64,000 nt of DNA from positions 179,991-243,990 of the forward strand of contig CANKHA010000001.1 of the NCBI GenBank assembly GCA_947481685.1, written 5' to 3'. This DNA is from Bradyrhizobiaceae bacterium. GTDB taxonomy: Bacteria; Pseudomonadota; Alphaproteobacteria; Rhizobiales; Xanthobacteraceae. Of the stretch, positions 9,519 to 17,984 are shown piece after piece. The translations under genes were made by a program, and so were the position numbers. The notes beneath the pieces are model-generated. The model was given only the letters and a program-made list of their open reading frames with translations. It did no database searches and was not told the DNA's origin. Every line of letters begins with the position of its first letter. Positions within the stretch are counted from its first letter, which is position 1.

Positions 9519-11366
9519 ATGAATCTTATGACGCAGACACCTTTGCGCGTGGCTGAAGACGCGCCCAGTCCTTTGTCGCAATTCATTGCGCAGACTCATG
9601 CTTCGCTTGCCGGCGAATTGAGCGGCGCGGTTGCCGACTACATTCCGGAGCTGAGCAAAGCCGATCCCACGCATTTTGGTATCGCGCTCGCGGCCCTCGA
9701 CGGGCATGTCTATGAAGCTGGCGACAGCGCGGTCCCCTTCACCATCCAGTCGATCTCCAAGGCCTTCGTCTTTGCGCTGGCGCTGGAAAAGGTGGGCGCC
9801 GAGCGCATCAACGCGGTGATCGGCGTCGAGCCGAGCGGCGAGGCGTTCAATTCCATTCGCCTGCGCACCGATAACCGGCCGTTTAATCCGATGGTGAATG
9901 CCGGCGCCATTGCTTGCTCCGGTCTGATCCATGAAGCGGAAGGTGCTGACGCCTTCGAATGCATCCGCACAATGCTGAGCCGCCTTGCTGGACGCGATCT
10001 CGATGTCGAAGAGTCCGTCTTCAACTCGGAGCGCGCGACGGGAGACCGCAACCGCGCCATCGCCTGGTTGCTGCACAACTACAAGATGGTCACGGGCGAC
10101 GTCGATGCGGTGCTCGATGTCTATTTCCGGCAATGCTCGGTGCTGGTCACTGCGCGCGACCTCGCATTGATGGCGGCGACATTGGCGAACAGCGGCGTGA
10201 ACCCGTTGACCGGCGAGCGGGTGATCTCGCCTTATGTGGTCGCGCGGACGTTGTCGGTGATGACCAGCTCGGGCATGTATGACTATGCCGGCGAATGGAT
10301 TTACCGCGTCGGGATTCCCGCCAAGAGCGGCGTTGGCGGTGGCATTATCGCTTCGCTGCCCGGGCAATTCGGTCTCGGCACCTTCTCCCCGTGGCTCGAC
10401 GAGCATGGCAACAGCGTGCGTGGATTGAAAGTCTGCGAAGCGATATCCGAACGCTTCGATCTGCATATGCTCAACCGCGTCAGCGACATCAGCACCTGCA
10501 TCGTGGCGGATTACGATTTCGCGCGCGTGTCGCCGCGCGGACGCCAGCCGCACGAACAGAAAATCCTGCACGAGCACGAAAACGCCGTGCGGGTTCTTGA
10601 ACTCACCGGCGCCTTGTCGTTTGCCAATGTCGATCTGGTCGCACGCCGCATTCACGCGAAGCCGTTACCGCAGGTTCTGATCCTGGATTTCGGGCGCGTG
10701 CCGATGGCCAGTTCCGGTGCGGTCAAAATGCTCGCAACACTGATCGACAGTCTGCATGCCATGGGTGGTACGGCGGTCATTTCCGGCATCGAACGGGACT
10801 CGCCGACGTTCGAAGCCATTGCCGCGCTGATGGACAAGGAAACGCGCCTGCGCGATTTCTCGCTGCTCGACGAGGCGATTGAATGGGCGGAAGACCAGAT
10901 CATCTTCCGCTTCGGTGGTTTCGCCAATCTGCTCGACACCACAAATCTGGCCGATCAGGAACTGCTGTGCGGGCTGCAGCCGGAACTGGTCGGGGAGATC
11001 GCAAAGCTTGCGCTGGTGCGTCGCTTCCATACGGGCGAGCAGATCATCACCGGTGGCGAAGCATCCGGCTCCATCTTCTTCCTGCAAAGCGGCATGGTCA
11101 GCGTGAAACGCGCCGATGGCCTGCGGCTGGCGACGCTGGTACCCGGAATGGCCTTCGGCGAAATGGCGCTGGTGGAAACGCGCCGCAGCGCCGATGTCTG
11201 GGCCGACACCGCCGTGCAGTGCATGGAGCTGAAGCTTGAAAGCTTTCAGACCTTCCGGGACCAGCATCCGCAAGTCGGCGAGCAGATCATGCGCAATCTT
11301 GCCAGGCTGCTGTCGCGCCGTCTTGGCCGCGCCAATATGCGCATCACGATGCTGGGCGCGCGCTGA
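9519..11366 (+). CDS. glsA: Glutaminase fused to STAS and cyclic-nucleotide-binding domains
   Basis: Predicted cytoplasmic glutaminase converting glutamine to glutamate and ammonia. The 615-residue protein has three parts: a serine-dependent GlsA domain (about 25-315) with the catalytic Ser-x-x-Lys in TIQSISKAF, PFNPMVNAGAI and SGMYDYAGEW; a STAS domain (about 345-450); and a cNMP/CRP-like domain (about 475-605) with FGEMALVETRRSADV as the phosphate-binding cassette. Plain GlsA is about 310 residues. The start at 9519 follows a run of seven G residues acting as ribosome binding site; an in-frame TTG at 9480 is less likely. The fusion suggests control by cAMP or another nucleotide. Confidence 0.9.
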   Translation: MNLMTQTPLRVAEDAPSPLSQFIAQTHASLAGELSGAVADYIPELSKADPTHFGIALAALDGHVYEAGDSAVPFTIQSISKAFVFALALEKVGAERINAVIGVEPSGEAFNSIRLRTDNRPFNPMVNAGAIACSGLIHEAEGADAFECIRTMLSRLAGRDLDVEESVFNSERATGDRNRAIAWLLHNYKMVTGDVDAVLDVYFRQCSVLVTARDLALMAATLANSGVNPLTGERVISPYVVARTLSVMTSSGMYDYAGEWIYRVGIPAKSGVGGGIIASLPGQFGLGTFSPWLDEHGNSVRGLKVCEAISERFDLHMLNRVSDISTCIVADYDFARVSPRGRQPHEQKILHEHENAVRVLELTGALSFANVDLVARRIHAKPLPQVLILDFGRVPMASSGAVKMLATLIDSLHAMGGTAVISGIERDSPTFEAIAALMDKETRLRDFSLLDEAIEWAEDQIIFRFGGFANLLDTTNLADQELLCGLQPELVGEIAKLALVRRFHTGEQIITGGEASGSIFFLQSGMVSVKRADGLRLATLVPGMAFGEMALVETRRSADVWADTAVQCMELKLESFQTFRDQHPQVGEQIMRNLARLLSRRLGRANMRITMLGAR

Positions 11367-11381
11367 TCGCCAACCGTCTTA

Positions 11382-11480
11382 CCTCCCCTTGCAAAGGGGA
11401 GGTCGGCGCGCAGCGCCGGGTGGGGATCATCTTCCCGGAACTTCTGACCCCCTCCCCAACCCTCCCCCTTGTAGGGGAGG
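11382..11480. repeat. GC-rich double-hairpin intergenic repeat
   Basis: Two hairpins: CCTCCCCTT (11382-11390) with AAGGGGAGG (11394-11402), and CCTCCCC (11461-11467) with GGGGAGG (11474-11480). They bracket a GC-rich middle. It lies between the convergent glsA and osmC-like genes and could serve as a transcription end for both. Its composition matches dispersed repeats seen in Bradyrhizobium-type genomes. Confidence 0.7.
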
Positions 11481-11493
11481 GAGAAGATAGGGT

Positions 11494-12003
11494 TCAGGCG
11501 CGTTTCATCGAGACTTCAACCGGCGGTCCGGACTTGATGGTCTGATAGACCACGCAATAGCGTTCGGTGAGCTTCATCAACTGGTCGAGCTTGTCCTGTG
11601 GTGCGTCGGTCTCGACGTCGAAGCGCAGTCGGATCTGCGCGAAGCCGACCGGCGCATCTTTCGCGACGCCAAGCGTGCCGCGGAAATCGAGATCGCCTTC
11701 GGCTGAAACGGTGCCGGACTTCAGCGGGATTTCGATCGCGGTTGCGACCGCTTTCAGCGTGACACCGGCGCAAGCCACCAGCGCCTCGAGCAGCATGTCG
11801 CCCGAGCATAATTCCATGCCGGTGCCGCCGGTCGCAGGATGCAGACCCGCTACCGCCAGCGCGCGGCCGGTCTCGACCTTGCAGGCAATGTTCTGATCGT
11901 CGAGCGTGCCCTTGGCCTTCAGCGTAATGAAAGCGGCCTTTGCGTCGCTCTTGTAGCGGTCCTTGATCGGCGCCTGCAGCGCCCGCAATTCATTGGCGTC
12001 CAT
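11494..12003 (-). CDS. OsmC family protein
   Basis: A 169-residue OsmC/Ohr-fold protein. The family includes thiol peroxidases that reduce organic hydroperoxides. The central helix segment ACAGVTLKAVA near residue 93 carries one Cys, and another Cys lies in MELCSGDML near residue 81. The classical Ohr pair is not in its usual VCP/CC context, so this is an OsmC-like rather than Ohr member and its activity is uncertain. It is monocistronic and converges on glsA. Function beyond a likely peroxide or thiol role cannot be read from sequence. Confidence 0.82.
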   Translation of the reverse strand: MDANELRALQAPIKDRYKSDAKAAFITLKAKGTLDDQNIACKVETGRALAVAGLHPATGGTGMELCSGDMLLEALVACAGVTLKAVATAIEIPLKSGTVSAEGDLDFRGTLGVAKDAPVGFAQIRLRFDVETDAPQDKLDQLMKLTERYCVVYQTIKSGPPVEVSMKRA

Positions 12004-12058
12004 ATAACAAGTCTCCTATTCGGGAGGCTTATATGTCACCGCGCGGGCAGATCGGCAA

Positions 12059-12847
12059 TCACCACCAGAGGGCGGCGCCGGCGTCGGTCTTGGTCTCGCC
12101 GCCGGCGGTCGGGATGCGTTCCAGTGAGCGGTCCAGAGCCGCGAGTATGCGGCGTTTGGCGAAATCGAAGGCGGCGGACTGGCGGTCGCGCGGGCGCGGC
12201 AAATCCGTTTCAATTTCATCGAAAATGCGGCCGGGACGCGGGCGCATCACCAACACGCGGTCCGCGAGCACGATGGCCTCATCGACGTCGTGGGTGACGA
12301 GGATCAGCGTCGGCTTGCTGTCGGCCCAGAGGTCCAGGAGATGATCCTGCAAATCGACGCGGGTAAAGGCATCGAGCGCGGAAAACGGCTCGTCGAGCAG
12401 TAGCACTTCCGGGCGCGGCACCAGCGCGCGCGCGATGGCAACGCGTTGCGCCTGTCCGCCGGACAACTCGCGCGGCCACATCGCTGCCTTCTCGCTGAGG
12501 CCGACGCGTTCCAGCGCCTTGGCGACTCTTGCCTTGCGCTCGGCGGACGGCAGATGCGCCAGTCCGAAGCCGACATTGTCGGCAACCGTCAGCCACGGAA
12601 GCAGGCGCGGCTCCTGAAAAATCACACCGATCTTTTCGTGCGGCGCCCTGATGCGAATGCCGTTGAGCGTGACCGTGCCTTGGGTCGCGGGGTCGAGACC
12701 GGAGATGGCGCGCAGCAGCGTGGACTTGCCGCAGCCGGAGCCGCCGACTACGGCGACGATTTCGCCGAGCTCGACACGCAGCGAAACCCCGTCGAGTGCG
12801 TGTACGCCGTTGGGGTAGGTCTTGCCGATGCGGTCGAGGGTGAGCAT
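12059..12847 (-). CDS. ABC transporter ATP-binding protein (sulfonate/nitrate/taurine family)
   Basis: Cytoplasmic ATPase of an importer, 262 residues, with Walker A GGSGCGKSTLL (near residue 35), Q-loop FQEPRLLPW, signature LSGGQAQR, Walker B LLLDEPFSALD and the switch His in LVTHDVDEA. QEPRLLPW and the downstream sequence are typical of SsuB/TauB/NrtD proteins. It is the last gene of the permease and binding-protein cluster and starts 7 bases after the permease stop. Confidence 0.92.
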   Translation of the reverse strand: MLTLDRIGKTYPNGVHALDGVSLRVELGEIVAVVGGSGCGKSTLLRAISGLDPATQGTVTLNGIRIRAPHEKIGVIFQEPRLLPWLTVADNVGFGLAHLPSAERKARVAKALERVGLSEKAAMWPRELSGGQAQRVAIARALVPRPEVLLLDEPFSALDAFTRVDLQDHLLDLWADSKPTLILVTHDVDEAIVLADRVLVMRPRPGRIFDEIETDLPRPRDRQSAAFDFAKRRILAALDRSLERIPTAGGETKTDAGAALWW

Positions 12848-12853
12848 GGATGC

Positions 12854-13690
12854 CTATCGCCTCGTGATCACGTCTTCCCAGCGCAGGAAAGGCGCTGAGC
12901 CAAGAACGATGAGCCAGTCAGTGATTTTACCCACGATCGCAAACGCGACGATGGCGGCGACGATCTGCGCGGGCTTGCCGAGCTGCTGGCCATCGACCAG
13001 CAGGTAGCCAAGACCTTCCGAAGCGCCGAGCAATTCGGCGGCGACGACGAACATCCAGCCGATCCCGAGACCTTGCCGTAGCGCAATGACGTATTGCGGC
13101 AATACCGCTGGCAGCAAAATCCGTCGGACCATGGCGGTTGGCGATAACCGGAAAACCCGGCCAACCTCGACCAGCTTGCGATCGACCGACATGATCGCGC
13201 CCATGATCCCGAGATAGACCGGAAAGAAAACGCCGACCGCTATCAGCGTGATCTTCGAGCCTTCGAAAATGCCGAACCATAGAATGAACAACGGCACCCA
13301 GGCCAGCGAGGGGATCGCACGCAACGCTTGTATGGTGGGATCGATCAGCTTGCGGGTGAGTGCGGAATAGCCAGCAAGCGCACCTATCGCTGTTCCCGCG
13401 ATCACGCCAATGACGAAACCAGCGGCAACACGCTGCATCGTCACCACCACATGGCGTTGCAACTCTCCGGCGACGGCGAGTTCCAGGAAGGTTCTGTAAA
13501 TAACGGAAGGTGGCGGCAGAAGCCGTCCATTCGACCATTGGAAGTAGACAGCGGCTTCCCAACCGGCGGCCACGACCAGCGGCAATAGTAATCCGAGCCC
13601 CAGCCGCGTGAAACGGCCAAGGCCCGACTTCTTTTGCTCCTGCTCAGCCGTTACCGGCTCTGCGACTGCGGTCATTGCACCAAGAGACAT
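12854..13690 (-). CDS. ABC transporter permease (sulfonate/nitrate/taurine family)
   Basis: Inner-membrane subunit of the importer with six predicted helices and the EAA-like loop (FRLSPTAMVRRILLPAVLPQ near residue 190), as in SsuC/TauC. The open frame runs further upstream to 13786, but a perfect 14-base inverted repeat lies in that extension (13747-13776), which argues for the shorter protein beginning near MSLGAMTAVAEP at 13690 or at the next Met (13675). It pairs with the ATPase downstream and the binding protein upstream. Confidence 0.88.
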   Translation of the reverse strand: MSLGAMTAVAEPVTAEQEQKKSGLGRFTRLGLGLLLPLVVAAGWEAAVYFQWSNGRLLPPPSVIYRTFLELAVAGELQRHVVVTMQRVAAGFVIGVIAGTAIGALAGYSALTRKLIDPTIQALRAIPSLAWVPLFILWFGIFEGSKITLIAVGVFFPVYLGIMGAIMSVDRKLVEVGRVFRLSPTAMVRRILLPAVLPQYVIALRQGLGIGWMFVVAAELLGASEGLGYLLVDGQQLGKPAQIVAAIVAFAIVGKITDWLIVLGSAPFLRWEDVITRR

Positions 13691-13746
13691 AAGAGGCCCG
13701 GCGAAGGCAAGACGGCATTGCGCCGCTTGCTGCCCTGAACAAAGTT

Positions 13747-13776
13747 CGAACCCGGAATCCAGGGATTCCGGGTTCG
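13747..13776 (-). terminator. Perfect hairpin between binding-protein and permease genes
   Basis: CGAACCCGGAATCC (13747-13760) and its exact reverse complement (13763-13776) are separated by two bases. No U-tract follows on the minus strand, so it is more likely an mRNA-stabilising or attenuating hairpin than a full terminator. Such hairpins often raise binding-protein expression over that of the membrane subunits. It may also be a dispersed repeat element. Confidence 0.6.
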
Positions 13777-13800
13777 TTGCTACCACATCCGACGACGCGG

Positions 13801-14775
13801 TTAGTTCGTAGCGACGTATTGGTCGGCGATCAGGTCATCGACGACTTTTTTCACATCGACATCATCCTTGACCACGCCGGCCTTCTGAAGCGCGAGGCCT
13901 GCCTGCAGGATCGAGTCCCGCTGGTCCGGGCCAATCTTGTTGAAGGTGATCGTCGTGCGCTCCTTCAACTGACGGTCGGCAATCGCGTCCGACAGTTTGG
14001 TTGCCGCCTGGAAAGACTTTTTTTCGTCGGCGTAATTGGCGAGCGAATGCTTGCGCGCCTCCTCATAGACCGCGATCACGCGCTTCACCAGATCCGGATG
14101 GTCCTTCAGGAAGTCCTCGCGGACGTTGAGGATGCCCCAGGTATTGGCGGCCTTGTTGCGGAAGAACAGCTTGGCGCCGTCCTCGATTTCGGCCTGCGCC
14201 ATCATCGGGTCGAGACCGGCCCAGGCATCGACGTCGCCGCGGATGAGGGCGGTCTTGCCGTCAGGATGCTGCAGCAGCACCGGCGTGATGTCCTTTTCGG
14301 TGAGGCCGACGCTTTGCAGCGCGCGCACCAGGAAGATGTGCGGATCGGTGCCGCGCGTGACAGCCACGCGCTTGCCCTTGAGGTCTTCGATCTTGGTGAT
14401 CTTGCTGTCCTTGGTCGTAACCAGGGCCGTCCATTCCGGCTGGGAATAGACGTAGACCGACTTGATCGGATTGCCGTTGATCTTGGCGACCAGCGCGGCG
14501 GAGCCTGCGGTCGAACCGAAATCGATCGATCCGGCATTCAGGAATTCCAGCGCCTTGTTGGAGCCGAGCGACTGCACCCATTGAATTTTGATGCCGTCCT
14601 TGGCGAATTCCTTTTCAAGCAGGCCTTTGTCCTTAAGCACCATCGAGACCGGATTATAGGTTGCCCAGTCGAGCGTGATGGTTGAGGGCTTGTCGGCAGC
14701 GCTTGCGACGCCGGAAGAAACGGCTCCGGCAAGCACGGCAAAAGCCAGCAAAGAACGTCGCGATACCAAACTCAT
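13801..14775 (-). CDS. ABC transporter substrate-binding protein (aliphatic sulfonate-like, SsuA type)
   Basis: Periplasmic binding protein of the importer. The start at 14775 is fixed by a strong ribosome binding site (GGGAGGATGAG) directly upstream; a longer frame to 15036 is rejected. The first 28 residues form a signal peptide with an Arg pair (SRRSLLAFAVLAG) ending near ASAADKPS. The mature protein has the NMT1/SsuA fold with LDWATYNPVS at the start and NAGSIDFGSTAGSAAL in the ligand cleft. The ligand is likely an alkanesulfonate, but nitrate, taurine or pyrimidine precursors cannot be excluded. Confidence 0.88.
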   Translation of the reverse strand: MSLVSRRSLLAFAVLAGAVSSGVASAADKPSTITLDWATYNPVSMVLKDKGLLEKEFAKDGIKIQWVQSLGSNKALEFLNAGSIDFGSTAGSAALVAKINGNPIKSVYVYSQPEWTALVTTKDSKITKIEDLKGKRVAVTRGTDPHIFLVRALQSVGLTEKDITPVLLQHPDGKTALIRGDVDAWAGLDPMMAQAEIEDGAKLFFRNKAANTWGILNVREDFLKDHPDLVKRVIAVYEEARKHSLANYADEKKSFQAATKLSDAIADRQLKERTTITFNKIGPDQRDSILQAGLALQKAGVVKDDVDVKKVVDDLIADQYVATN

Positions 14776-14931
14776 CTCATCCTCCCGCGCCCACCATTTC
14801 GGTGGCGAAAACGTCCGGCTGTTGACGGCATTACGAATGGCCGTGCCGCGGACCCTGCCTTCCATAGCGGCATTTTTTGGTGAAACGCTAGTTTTATTCT
14901 TCCAAGGGGGAGGACTGGCAGTCAGTTTGGT

Positions 14932-14947
14932 AATAATGACTATTATT
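14932..14947. promoter_or_regulatory. AT-rich inverted repeat in the divergent ABC importer/glnD region
   Basis: AATAAT (14932-14937) and ATTATT (14942-14947) form an inverted repeat with a 4-base spacer, inside a 288-base gap between the ABC importer genes and glnD. It is the most AT-rich stretch here and a reasonable site for a promoter or operator. No regulator can be assigned. Confidence 0.3.
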
Positions 14948-15063
14948 GGCCTTATAATGAGAATTAATGTCTGAACGGTCGGCGGGCCAATGACAAAGCG
15001 GTCATGCCAAGAGATCGTGCCAAGAGTCAGTGACACCGCCAGTCACCTCCGGTATTTCGAAGC

Positions 15064-17862
15064 ATGCTTTCCGACCCCAGCAAGCACGGCGAAATTTTCA
15101 ACGCCGCAAGCGTTGCCGCCGCACTCGATTTGCTTGTGCCGCAATACAGCGGCCGGGAAAGCGATTTGCGCGCCGCCGTCGCGAAGCAATTGAAGCTCGC
15201 GATGACCGAAGGCCGCGCCATCGCTGAGCAGATGCTGCTCAAGGAGCGTCACGGCCGGCTCTGCGCCGAGCGGCTTTGCTTCATGCAGGACGAGATCATT
15301 CGCGTCCTGTTCGAATTCATCTGCAAGCATCTTTATCCATCGCAGAATCCGTCGGAAGCCGAGCGCATGGCGGTGGTCGCCACCGGCGGTTATGGCCGCG
15401 GGCTGATGGCGCCGGGCTCAGACATCGATCTACTGTTCCTGCTGCCGTACAAGCAGACCGCCTGGGGCGAGTCCGTTGCCGAGACCATTCTCTATTGCCT
15501 CTGGGACATGGGATTGAAGGTCGGTCACGCCACGCGCTCGGTGGATGAATGCATTCGCCAGGCCAAGGCGGATATGACGATCCGCACGTCCATCCTCGAG
15601 GCGCGCTTCCTGCTCGGCGAGACCAAGCTGTTCGACCAGCTTGTGGCACGCTTCGACAAGGAAGTTGTGCAGGGCACTGCCGCGAATTTCGTAACAGCCA
15701 AGCTTGCCGAACGCGAAGAGCGACATCGCCGTTCCGGGCAATCACGTTACCTGGTCGAGCCGAATGTCAAAGACGGCAAGGGCGGCCTGCGCGACCTGCA
15801 CTCGCTGTTCTGGATTGCCAAATATGTTTATCGCCTGCGCGCGCCCGAAGAATTGCTAAAGGCCGGCGTGTTCGATCGCGAGGATTTCTCGCTGTTCCGT
15901 CGCTGCGAGGATTTTCTCTGGTCGGTCCGCTGCCACATCCATTTCGTCACCGGCCGCGCGGAGGAAAGGCTGTCCTTCGATATCCAGCGCGAGATCGCCG
16001 TCCGCCTCGGCTACACCGAGCATCCCGGCATGCAGGATGTCGAGCGCTTCATGAAGCACTACTTCCTGGTGGCGAAGGATGTCGGCGATCTCACCGCCGT
16101 CCTCTGTGCCGAACTGGAAGAGCGCGAGGCCAAGCCCGCGCCTGTGCTCAGCCGCATGATGGCGAAGTTCCGCCCGACCGGCCGCCGCACGTTGCCGGAG
16201 ACCGAAGATTTCATCGTCGATAACAACCGCATCAACGTCGCCAATCCCGATGTCTTCGTCCGCGAGCCGCTCAATCTGATCGCGATTTTCCGGTTTGCGC
16301 AGGCCAACAACCTTGCGCTACATCCCGATGCCACCCGCGCGATCCGGCGCTCGCTGAAGCTGATCGACCGTGATTTCCGGCAGGACACCAAGGCCAATCA
16401 CCTGTTCCTGGAGATATTGACCTCGCAGGATGCGGAGACGGTGTTGCGGCGGATGAACGAAACCGGCGTGCTTGGCCGTTTCATCCATGCCTTCGGGCGC
16501 GTCGTCGCGATGATGCAATTCAATATGTACCACCACTATACGGTGGATGAGCATCTGCTGCGCTGCATCGGTATTCTTGCCGAGATCGAGCGCGGCGAAA
16601 ACGATGAATTCACGCTGTCGAACGACCTGATCAAGAAAATCCAGCCGCAGAACCGCGCGGTGATTTACGTCACGCTGTTCCTGCACGATATCGCCAAAGG
16701 ACGCACCGAGGACCACTCGATTGCGGGCGCGCGCATCGCGCGGCGCATCTGTCCGCGGCTCGGCTTCTCGCCGACCGAAACGGAGACGGTGGCCTGGTTG
16801 ATCGAGAACCATCTGGTGATGTCGACGATTGCGCAATCGCGCGACCTGTCCGACCGCAAGACCATCGAGAATTTCGCTGCGGTGGTTCAGTCGCTGGAGC
16901 GTCTGAAATTGCTCACCATCCTCACCACCGCTGATATTCGCGCCGTCGGTCCCGGCGTGTGGAATGGCTGGAAGGCGCAATTGTTGCGCACGCTTTACTA
17001 CGAGACCGAGCCGGTGCTCACCGGGGGCTTCTCGGAGGTCAACCGCGCGCAACGCGTCGCCATCGCCCAGGCCGAGTTCAAGGCGAAGATGACGGGCTGG
17101 CCGCAGGAAAAACTCGACGCTTATGTGGCGCGGCACTACCCGGCCTATTGGCTCAAGGTCGACCTGCCGCATCAGATCGCGCATGCGCACTTCCTCAGCG
17201 CCGTTGAAAAGCAAGAGCAGACGCTTGCGACCAGCATTGCCTATGACGCCGAGCGCGGCGTCACCGAACTGACGGTGCTGGCGCCCGATCATCCCTGGCT
17301 GTTGTCGATCATTGCCGGCGCCTGTGCGATGAGCGGCGCCAACATCGTCGATGCACAGATCTACACCACCACCGACGGTCTCGCCCTCGACACCATTGCG
17401 GTGTCGCGTGAGCTGGACATGGAAGAGGACGAGCTCCGCCGTGCCGAACGGGTCGCAAAGTCGATCGAGAATGCGTTGCGCGGTACGATCAAGCTGCCGG
17501 AGCTGGTCAACCAGCGCGCGGCCGGGAAGGGGCGGATCAAGGCATTCGCCGTCGAGCCGGACGTCAGCATCAACAATCAGTGGTCGAACCGCTATACCGT
17601 GGTGGAAGTCACCGGCCTCGACCGGCCCGGTCTGCTCTACGCGCTGACCACGACGTTGTCGAAGCTCAACCTCAACATCGCCTCGGCGCATGTCGCCACC
17701 TTCGGCGAGCGCGTGGTCGACGTGTTCTATGTCACCGATTTGCTGGGCGACAAGATCGCCTCCCCGACGCGGCAGGCGGCGATCAAGCGCGCTTTGCTGG
17801 CCCTGTTCTCGGGAGCCGGTGAGGCTGAGTCGGATGCCCGCAAGAGCGCCGCAGTGCGCTGA
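15064..17862 (+). CDS. glnD: Bifunctional PII uridylyltransferase/uridylyl-removing enzyme
   Basis: Primary nitrogen sensor: it adds UMP to PII (GlnB/GlnK) when glutamine is low and removes it when glutamine is high. The 932-residue protein shows the nucleotidyltransferase motif GGYGRG followed by GSDIDLLFLLP (near residues 108-128) and a GlnD PII-UTase central domain. An HD hydrolase domain has HDIAKGR near residue 541. Two C-terminal ACT domains (about 735-810 and 845-925, the latter opening VEVTGLDRPGLLYALT) bind glutamine. The start is the ATG at 15064. Confidence 0.97.
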   Translation: MLSDPSKHGEIFNAASVAAALDLLVPQYSGRESDLRAAVAKQLKLAMTEGRAIAEQMLLKERHGRLCAERLCFMQDEIIRVLFEFICKHLYPSQNPSEAERMAVVATGGYGRGLMAPGSDIDLLFLLPYKQTAWGESVAETILYCLWDMGLKVGHATRSVDECIRQAKADMTIRTSILEARFLLGETKLFDQLVARFDKEVVQGTAANFVTAKLAEREERHRRSGQSRYLVEPNVKDGKGGLRDLHSLFWIAKYVYRLRAPEELLKAGVFDREDFSLFRRCEDFLWSVRCHIHFVTGRAEERLSFDIQREIAVRLGYTEHPGMQDVERFMKHYFLVAKDVGDLTAVLCAELEEREAKPAPVLSRMMAKFRPTGRRTLPETEDFIVDNNRINVANPDVFVREPLNLIAIFRFAQANNLALHPDATRAIRRSLKLIDRDFRQDTKANHLFLEILTSQDAETVLRRMNETGVLGRFIHAFGRVVAMMQFNMYHHYTVDEHLLRCIGILAEIERGENDEFTLSNDLIKKIQPQNRAVIYVTLFLHDIAKGRTEDHSIAGARIARRICPRLGFSPTETETVAWLIENHLVMSTIAQSRDLSDRKTIENFAAVVQSLERLKLLTILTTADIRAVGPGVWNGWKAQLLRTLYYETEPVLTGGFSEVNRAQRVAIAQAEFKAKMTGWPQEKLDAYVARHYPAYWLKVDLPHQIAHAHFLSAVEKQEQTLATSIAYDAERGVTELTVLAPDHPWLLSIIAGACAMSGANIVDAQIYTTTDGLALDTIAVSRELDMEEDELRRAERVAKSIENALRGTIKLPELVNQRAAGKGRIKAFAVEPDVSINNQWSNRYTVVEVTGLDRPGLLYALTTTLSKLNLNIASAHVATFGERVVDVFYVTDLLGDKIASPTRQAAIKRALLALFSGAGEAESDARKSAAVR

Positions 17863-17984
17863 TTATTGTCCTTGGCACAACCGGTTAGCGAGCGGTTAAC
17901 CGGCCCTTAAATCGCCCCCTTTAGCGTGCGGATTGAAGCTTGGCCGTTGTGGGGCGGCCGGGATTTTTATCCACGGGAACAGAC

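Noticed and set aside
9450..10655. Long antisense open frame (about 400 codons) opposite the glutaminase gene
   Set aside because: It mirrors codon bias of the real gene on the other strand; no domain or ribosome binding site.
14776..15036. N-terminal extension of the importer binding protein
   Set aside because: It contains no secretion signal and would hide the real signal peptide and strong ribosome binding site at 14775.
16318..17691. 457-codon antisense frame opposite glnD
   Set aside because: Shadow of a highly conserved gene, Arg/Gly/Asp-rich, no motif.
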